A stretch of DNA of 5,202 nucleotides, taken from positions 1-5,202 of the forward strand of contig JACPCT010000221.1 of NCBI GenBank assembly GCA_016184445.1, written 5' to 3'. The position numbers were made by a program, and so were the translations under genes. Shown here piece by piece: positions 1-5,202 of the stretch. Position 1 is the first letter of the stretch, and every line of letters begins with the position of its first letter. Origin of the DNA: Candidatus Tectimicrobiota bacterium. Its GTDB lineage: Bacteria; UBA8248. A model generated the notes under the pieces. That model was not told where the DNA came from. It saw only the letters and a list, made by a program, of their open reading frames with translations, and did no database searches.

Positions 1-1084
1 GGCCATCCACGCCGAGGCCCACGCCGAGCTCCAGAAGCTCGCCGAGACGGCGGACATCCCCGTGACCTTCACCCTCCTGGGTGCGGGCTCCTTCCCCAGC
101 GCGCACGAACTCTCCCTCGGCATGCTGGGCATGCACGGCACGGCCTATGCCAACTACTCGATCTGCGAGTGCGACCTGCTCCTCGCCGTGGGAGCGCGCT
201 TCGACGACCGGGTGACGGGCAAGGTCTCGGAGTTCGCCCCGCGGGCCAAGATCGTCCACATCGACATCGACCCCACCGCCATCGGCAAGAACAAGCAGGC
301 CGACATCCCCGTGGTGGGCGACGCGCGCCTCGTGCTCCACGAGCTCAACAAGCTCGTGAAGGCCCAGAAGCGCCCCCTCTGGCGCAAGCGGGTGGAGAAG
401 CTGAAGGGGGAGTTCCCCATCCTCTTCGACTCCCAGAAATCGCCCATCAAGCCCCAGGAGGCCATCCTCACCCTCAGCCAGGAGGTGGGCGAGCGGGCCG
501 TCATCACCACCGAGGTGGGCCAGCACCAGATGTGGGCGGCCCAGTTCTACAACTTCACCTTCCCCCGCCAGTTCATTTCCTCGGGGGGGCTCGGCACCAT
601 GGGGTTCGGCTTCCCGGCCGCCATCGGCGCCTCCCTCGCCCGCCCCGACAAGCTGGCCATCGACATCGCCGGGGACGGGAGCTTCCAGATGGTCATGCAG
701 GAGCTGGCCACCGCGGTGCAGTACCAGATCCCGGTCAAGGTCTTCCTGCTGAACAACGCCACCCTCGGCATGGTCCGCCAGTGGCAGGACCTCTTCATGG
801 ACCGCCGCTTCAGCGAGGTGGGCTTGGAGGTCTCGCCCGACTACGTCAAGCTGGCCGAGGCCTTCGGCGCCTCGGGCCTGCACATCACCGACCGGGAGGA
901 GCTGCGCCCCGCCATCCGGAAGATGATCGAGACGCCGGGGCCCTTCATCCTCGACGTGGTGGTGGACCCGGACGAGCTCGTCTTCCCGATGGTGCCCGCC
1001 GGCGCGGCGATCAAGGACATGATCGTCCGCGACGGCCGCAAGCGCAGCCTCAGCGGCAAGCTGAGCGCTTTGCCGGACAACTAG
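1..1084 (+). CDS. ilvB: Acetolactate synthase (AHAS) large catalytic subunit, copy 1; 5' end outside window
   Basis: Catalytic subunit of acetohydroxyacid synthase, which condenses two pyruvates to acetolactate, or pyruvate and 2-oxobutyrate to acetohydroxybutyrate, using thiamine diphosphate (ThDP), Mg and FAD. The window enters the gene mid-codon. The frame is open from base 2, and the residues before the GTG at 62 already look like the central domain of the family, so 62 is not the start. About 360 residues are present of a usual 560-600, so roughly the first 200, including the catalytic Glu region, are missing. Seen in order: the [10 protein letters not shown] segment, the FAD-domain [11 protein letters not shown] motif (about 193-225), [11 protein letters not shown] (515-547), [11 protein letters not shown], the ThDP/Mg motif from GDGSF to the NN pair (671-757), then [10 protein letters not shown] with the Trp of the herbicide site. 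No lesion is visible. The C-terminal PMVPAGAA is typical. It probably pairs with one of the two downstream ilvN products and is the only intact catalytic copy here. Confidence 0.96.
   Translation, partial: AIHAEAHAELQKLAETADIPVTFTLLGAGSFPSAHELSLGMLGMHGTAYANYSICECDLLLAVGARFDDRVTGKVSEFAPRAKIVHIDIDPTAIGKNKQADIPVVGDARLVLHELNKLVKAQKRPLWRKRVEKLKGEFPILFDSQKSPIKPQEAILTLSQEVGERAVITTEVGQHQMWAAQFYNFTFPRQFISSGGLGTMGFGFPAAIGASLARPDKLAIDIAGDGSFQMVMQELATAVQYQIPVKVFLLNNATLGMVRQWQDLFMDRRFSEVGLEVSPDYVKLAEAFGASGLHITDREELRPAIRKMIETPGPFILDVVVDPDELVFPMVPAGAAIKDMIVRDGRKRSLSGKLSALPDN
518..547 (+). repeat. 30-base perfect repeat between ilvB paralogs, copy A
   Basis: Bases 518-547 are identical to 2199-2228. Both encode the same conserved AHAS segment ([10 protein letters not shown]) in the same codons, about 1.68 kb apart in direct orientation. 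It is explained by paralogy and strong codon bias. It could still serve as a substrate for recombination, or as a point of confusion in short-read assembly. Confidence 0.8.
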
Positions 1085-1088
1085 GAGA
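1083..1088 (+). promoter_or_regulatory. Ribosome binding site for ilvB copy 2
   Basis: AGGAGA overlaps the TAG stop of ilvB copy 1 (1082-1084) and lies 7 bases before the ATG at 1096. It supports that start and shows that the two catalytic genes are on one transcript with an 11-base gap. Confidence 0.7.
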
Positions 1089-1095
1089 GAAAACC

Positions 1096-1409
1096 ATGGA
1101 GATGACCGGCGCCCAAATCGCCATCGAGGAGCTCAAGGCGGGCGGGGTGGAGATCGCCTTCGGCATCCCCGGCGGCGCAATCATGCCGTTCTACGACGAC
1201 CTGCTGAAGGCGAACTTCAAGCACATCCTCACCCGGCACGAGCAGGGGGCGGCTCATATGGCCGACGGCTACGCCCGCGTCAGCGGCAAGGTGGCCCTCG
1301 TGGTGGCCACTTCGGGACCCGGCGCGACGAACCTCATCACCGGCCTCCTCACGGCCCAGATGGACTCCGTCCCTCTCATCGCCGTCACCGGGCAGGTGTC
1401 CACCCCGAT

Positions 1410-1413
<4 letters not shown>
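1096..1413 (+). CDS. ilvB: Open N-terminal fragment of ilvB copy 2 (105 aa)
   Basis: This is the part of the broken gene that translates from the normal start. It has a good Shine-Dalgarno sequence (1083-1088) and an ATG at 1096. It covers only about two thirds of the ThDP pyrimidine-binding domain, with the catalytic Glu49, and ends at TGA after GQVSTPM. A stable enzyme is unlikely from this piece alone. It is listed separately because automatic annotation would probably call it as a short gene. Confidence 0.5.
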
Positions 1414-2734
<1,321 letters not shown>

Positions 2735-2738
<4 letters not shown>

Positions 2739-3238
2739 GGCAGATCTACTCCATTCTCGTCAACAACCACCCGGGCGTCCTCTCCCATGTGGCGGGGTTG
2801 TTCACGCGCCGGGGCTACAATATCGAGAGCATCGCGGCCGGCCCCACCGAGGACAGCGAGGTCACCCGCATCTCCATCGTGGCCTTCGGCGAGCAGCACG
2901 AACTCGAGCAGATCGCCAAGCAGCTGCGCAAGCTCTACGACGTCCGGGACGTCCAGCAGGTATCCTACACCCGCTCGGTCACGCGGGAACTCCTGCTCGC
3001 CACCATCATGGCCGGCCCCGAGAAGCGCGGCGAGGTGTTCCAGCTCGCCAACGCCTTCGGTGCCAACGTCGTCAGCATCGCGGACGACAGCGTCACCCTC
3101 GAGGCGAGCGGCAACGACCAGAAGATCCGCACCCTGCTCAAGAGCTTCGAACGCTACGGCATCGCCCAGGTGGCGCGGACGGGCATGATCGCCCTCCCCT
3201 ACAGCGGCATGCCCTCCGACTGGGAGCCCCTGGCCTGA
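2735..3238 (+). CDS. ilvN: Acetolactate synthase small regulatory subunit, copy 1 (167 aa)
   Basis: Regulatory subunit of AHAS. It binds the catalytic subunit, raises its activity and usually mediates feedback inhibition by valine. The ATG at 2735 overlaps the ilvB copy 2 stop as ATGA, and GGAGAG (2723-2728) lies 6 bases upstream, so this start is well supported. The length of 167 is close to the usual 160-180. Residues 1-75 form an ACT domain ([14 protein letters not shown], then RRGYNIESI). It aligns without gaps to E. coli IlvH at the start, so Asn11, Gly14, Ser17 and Asn29, in the region known from valine-resistant IlvH mutants, are all present. Residues about 84-160 are the AHAS small-subunit C-terminal domain (RELLLATIM to ARTGMIAL). 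This half is less canonical than in copy 2: SG replaces the common TG, and PYS follows where RG is usual. Position suggests that it was the partner of the now broken ilvB copy 2. Confidence 0.93.
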
Positions 3239-3765
3239 TGAGCACGGAGGAGAAGAACGGCGGCCCGAGCCACACCATCGCCGTTCTCGTGGAGAACAAG
3301 TTCGGCGTCCTGGCCAAGGTGGCGGGCCTCTTCAGCGCGCGGGGCTACAACATCGACAGCCTCTCGGTCGGCGTCACCCAGGACCCGACCGTCTCGCGCA
3401 TCACCCTCGTGACGCGGGGGGACGAGCGCATCCTCGAGCAGATCCGCAAGCAGCTCAGCAAGCTCATCGACACCATCAAAGTGATGGACATGGTCAGGGA
3501 GGACACCGTCCAGCGCGAGATGATGCTGGTCAAGGTGGCGGCCCCCCGCAGCGCGCGGGCCGAGATCCTCCAGATCGTCGAAGTCTTCCGGGCGCGCATC
3601 GTGGACCTCTCGGCCGAGACCCTCATCATCGAGATCACGGGCGATGACGGGAAGATCGGTGCCTTCCTCGAGCTCCTCGCTCCCTTCGGCCTCAAGGAAA
3701 TCGCCCGGACGGGCAAGGCCGCCCTCAGTCGCGGCCCCAAGACCCTCAAGAGCACCAAGGGCTGA
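3238..3765 (+). CDS. ilvN: Acetolactate synthase small regulatory subunit, copy 2 (175 aa)
   Basis: A second AHAS regulatory subunit, by eye about 40 percent identical to the first and closer to the common bacterial IlvN/IlvH pattern. The ATG at 3238 shares its A with the TGA of the preceding gene (TGATG), which implies translational coupling. GGGAG at 3222-3226 is a possible, rather distant Shine-Dalgarno sequence. A nine-residue polar leader precedes the ACT domain (about 11-85: [21 protein letters not shown], then ARGYNIDSL). Asn20, Gly23 and Asn38 correspond to E. coli IlvH Asn11, Gly14 and Asn29. The C-terminal domain (about 95-168) has the canonical [26 protein letters not shown] and [10 protein letters not shown] blocks. 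It is probably the partner of the intact ilvB copy 1, although it is separated from it by the other pair. Valine regulation is inferred from the family. Confidence 0.95.
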   Translation: MSTEEKNGGPSHTIAVLVENKFGVLAKVAGLFSARGYNIDSLSVGVTQDPTVSRITLVTRGDERILEQIRKQLSKLIDTIKVMDMVREDTVQREMMLVKVAAPRSARAEILQIVEVFRARIVDLSAETLIIEITGDDGKIGAFLELLAPFGLKEIARTGKAALSRGPKTLKSTKG

Positions 3766-3770
3766 CCGCC

Positions 3771-4409
3771 GTGGCCGACCCCTCCCGACGGCCGCCCGTG
3801 GCCCGCGAGGGCTGGGGCTTCGTCGCCGCCTTCCTCCTCCTCGCCCTGGCCTCCGCCTACTGGGAGGGTTGGGCCTGGACCGGCATCTTCGGTGCCCTCA
3901 CCCTGATGATCGCCGGCTTCTTCCGCGACCCGGAGCGCACCCCCCCCCAGGAGCCGGGCGCCGTCCTGGCCCCGGCGGACGGGCGCGTGGTCTCGGTCGA
4001 GACCCTGGATTCGGGCGGGAGCGCCATCCGGATCTTCCTCTCGCCCCTGGACGTGCACATCAACCGCTCGCCCGTCGCGGGCCAAGTGGCCCGCGCCGAA
4101 TACCGCGAGGGACGCTTCCTGGCCGCCTACCGGCCGGAGGCCTCCGGCGTCAACGAGCAGAACGCCCTCGACATCCAGACCGTCTCGGGCGAGAATTTCC
4201 GGGTGGTGCAGATAGCCGGCGTCCTCGCCCGCCGGATCGTATGCTGGTGCAAGGCGGGGGATGAGCTCCGCGCGGGCGACCGCATCGGGCTCATCCAGTT
4301 CGGGTCGCGGACGGACCTATACCTCCCCCCCGGCTACGCGCCCTGCGTCCAGGCCGGGGCGAAGGTTCGCGGAGGAGAGAGCATCGTTGCAAGAGCACTT
4401 TCGCGATAA
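3771..4409 (+). CDS. psd: Phosphatidylserine decarboxylase proenzyme, short type (212 aa)
   Basis: Decarboxylates phosphatidylserine to phosphatidylethanolamine at the inner membrane, using a pyruvoyl group made by self-cleavage. The GTG at 3771 is five bases after the ilvN stop, with AAGGG at 3757-3761 as Shine-Dalgarno. The next in-frame ATG lies within the membrane segment, so GTG is preferred. Two hydrophobic stretches (about residues 15-32 and 36-49) should anchor the N-terminus. Then come FFRDPER, APADGRV (Asp70), SPLDVHINRSP (His96) and RIGLIQFGSRTDLYLP. Cleavage is expected between Gly178 and Ser179, giving a beta chain of 178 and an alpha chain of 34 residues. Asp70, His96 and Ser179 fit the Asp-His-Ser set of the family, in which FGS takes the place of the LGST of the longer E. 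coli enzyme. Length is typical of the short PSD subfamily. The last 23 bases overlap the pssA start. Confidence 0.96.
   Translation: MADPSRRPPVAREGWGFVAAFLLLALASAYWEGWAWTGIFGALTLMIAGFFRDPERTPPQEPGAVLAPADGRVVSVETLDSGGSAIRIFLSPLDVHINRSPVAGQVARAEYREGRFLAAYRPEASGVNEQNALDIQTVSGENFRVVQIAGVLARRIVCWCKAGDELRAGDRIGLIQFGSRTDLYLPPGYAPCVQAGAKVRGGESIVARALSR
4371..4377 (+). promoter_or_regulatory. Strong ribosome binding site for pssA inside psd
   Basis: GGAGGAG, followed by AGA, lies 9 bases before the TTG at 4387. It is the best Shine-Dalgarno match in the window, and it decides the pssA start because that frame has no ATG or GTG before the catalytic motif. It codes for psd residues at the same time. Confidence 0.75.
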
Positions 4410-5202
4410 GTTCCGCGGGCGGTTCCGCCGCTCCAGGAGGCGCCGGGGCAGGGGCTCCCTCAAGCGGGGCATCTTCCTGCTCCCGAACCTCCTGACCACG
4501 GGAAGCCTCTTCGTCGGCTTCTACGCCATCATCGCGTCCATCCAGGGACAGTACTGGCATGCCTCGCTGGCCATCCTCGCCGCAATCGTCCTCGACGGGA
4601 TGGACGGCACGGTCGCCCGCCTCACCAAGAGCGCGAGCCCCTTCGGCCTCCAGTACGACTCCTTGTGCGACCTCACCGCCTTCGGCCTTGCGCCGGCCGT
4701 CCTCGTCTACAACTGGGCGCTGGCCCCCTTCGGCCGCTTCGGGTGGCTGGCGGCTTTCGTCTTCGTCGCCTGCGGGGCGCTGCGGCTCGCGCGCTTCAAC
4801 GTGCTGGCCCAGAGCGGCGAGGGCACGAACGACTTCCGCGGCCTGCCCATCCCGGCGGCGGCGGGCATGCTGGCCTCCACGGTCTATCTCGCCGAGGACT
4901 TCCACCTCCAGGCGCTCTTCCCCCATGCCCTCATCGCGGCAGTCGCCTATGTCCTCGCCTTCCTCATGGTGAGCACCATCCGCTACCGCAGCTTCAAGAA
5001 CCTGAGCGTTCCCCTGAAGCGCCCCTTCCGGGCCCTGGTGGGGGCGGTGCTGGCCCTGTTCGTGGCGGCCGCCGCGCCCCAGGTGGTCGCCTTCGCCGTA
5101 ATGGCGGGATACGCGGCCTCGGGACCGCTGCTGCTCCTCCTCCGCGTGCGGCGGCTGAAAGATCGCGCCTCCCGCCCCGAAGAAGCCTCTCCCCCCGCCC
5201 CC
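4387..5202 (+). CDS. pssA: CDP-diacylglycerol-serine O-phosphatidyltransferase; 3' end outside window
   Basis: Integral membrane enzyme that joins serine to CDP-diacylglycerol to make phosphatidylserine, the substrate of the Psd encoded just upstream. The frame is open to the window edge: 272 residues with no stop. The family is usually 230-290 long, so little should be missing. The complete CDP-alcohol phosphotransferase signature is present at residues 70-95: Asp70, Asp73-Gly74, Ala77-Arg78, Gly87, Asp91 and Asp95, with the exact spacing D-x2-DG-x2-AR-x8-G-x3-D-x3-D. FRGLPIPAAAG (about 151-161) is also typical of PssA. Several hydrophobic segments (about 29-50, 59-69, 97-114, 119-135, 159-169, 181-197, 215-255) fit a polytopic protein. 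TTG 4387 is taken as start because of the strong upstream Shine-Dalgarno sequence; the first in-frame ATG (4600) falls inside the catalytic motif. The N-terminus is notably Arg-rich (residues 6-27). The visible C-terminal tail is charged and then Pro/Ala-rich. It overlaps psd by 23 bases. Confidence 0.94.
   Translation, partial: MQEHFRDKFRGRFRRSRRRRGRGSLKRGIFLLPNLLTTGSLFVGFYAIIASIQGQYWHASLAILAAIVLDGMDGTVARLTKSASPFGLQYDSLCDLTAFGLAPAVLVYNWALAPFGRFGWLAAFVFVACGALRLARFNVLAQSGEGTNDFRGLPIPAAAGMLASTVYLAEDFHLQALFPHALIAAVAYVLAFLMVSTIRYRSFKNLSVPLKRPFRALVGAVLALFVAAAAPQVVAFAVMAGYAASGPLLLLLRVRRLKDRASRPEEASPPAP

Noticed and set aside
62..64. GTG as the start of ilvB copy 1
   Set aside because: The frame is open and homologous upstream to the window edge, the catalytic Glu domain would be missing, and there is no intergenic region.
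169..1095. Open + frame upstream of and in phase with ilvB copy 2, seeming to extend it
   Set aside because: The extension is Arg/Pro/Gly-rich with no homology and lies over the real ilvB copy 1. The ATG at 1096 has a good Shine-Dalgarno sequence and begins at the normal family N-terminus.
1085..1095. Terminator, attenuator or promoter between the ilv genes
   Set aside because: The largest gap is only 11 bases, and I see no hairpin followed by a T run anywhere in the window.
3345..4085. Open - strand frame of 246 codons across ilvN copy 2 and psd
   Set aside because: It is opposite two well-supported genes, spans their junction, and has no recognisable motif.
4291..4926. Open - strand frame opposite pssA and another + frame at 4559-4972
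   Set aside because: Both lie over pssA, whose full CDP-alcohol phosphotransferase signature fixes the true frame. Their products are low-complexity.

Overview
This is a GC-rich window (about two thirds G+C or more by eye, with G/C at most third codon positions). It is gene-dense and every gene is on the + strand. I see no RNA gene, mobile element, CRISPR array, promoter or terminator, and no gap between genes longer than 11 bases. It reads as the interior of one operon from a chromosomal, housekeeping region of a bacterium, probably an environmental or uncultured lineage such as a deltaproteobacterial, Rokubacteria/NC10 or Tectomicrobia type. That placement is a weak inference from base composition and gene order. 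The operon's promoter and first gene start lie left of the window, and its end lies to the right.

Bases 1-3765 encode acetohydroxyacid synthase (AHAS, acetolactate synthase), the first common enzyme of valine, leucine and isoleucine synthesis, in two paralogous sets. The order is catalytic, catalytic, regulatory, regulatory: ilvB copy 1 (5'-truncated by the window edge, ends 1084), ilvB copy 2 (1096-2738, broken), ilvN copy 1 (2735-3238) and ilvN copy 2 (3238-3765). Copy 2 of ilvB has a stop codon at 1411-1413, followed at once by the rest of the gene in the -1 frame. Comparison with the family pattern shows that about 17 conserved residues, including the FQE active-site segment, are missing at this point. 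The lesion is therefore an internal deletion of about 52 bases (or an assembly error), not a simple indel. The rest of both halves is well preserved.

Bases 3771-5202 encode the two last steps of phosphatidylethanolamine synthesis: a short-type phosphatidylserine decarboxylase (psd, 3771-4409), then CDP-diacylglycerol-serine O-phosphatidyltransferase (pssA, from 4387, running off the right edge). PssA makes phosphatidylserine and Psd decarboxylates it. pssA has no ATG or GTG at a sensible place. It appears to start at a TTG inside the end of psd, behind a strong Shine-Dalgarno sequence.

Linkage of ilvBN to psd-pssA (often with ilvC before psd and leuA after pssA) is a known arrangement in several phyla. 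Here ilvC is absent from its usual place. The overlaps (ATGA, TGATG, 23 bases) and short gaps imply co-transcription and translational coupling throughout. The main points of interest are the duplicated, grouped AHAS subunits and the broken second catalytic copy. I found no evidence of a wholly new kind of system.
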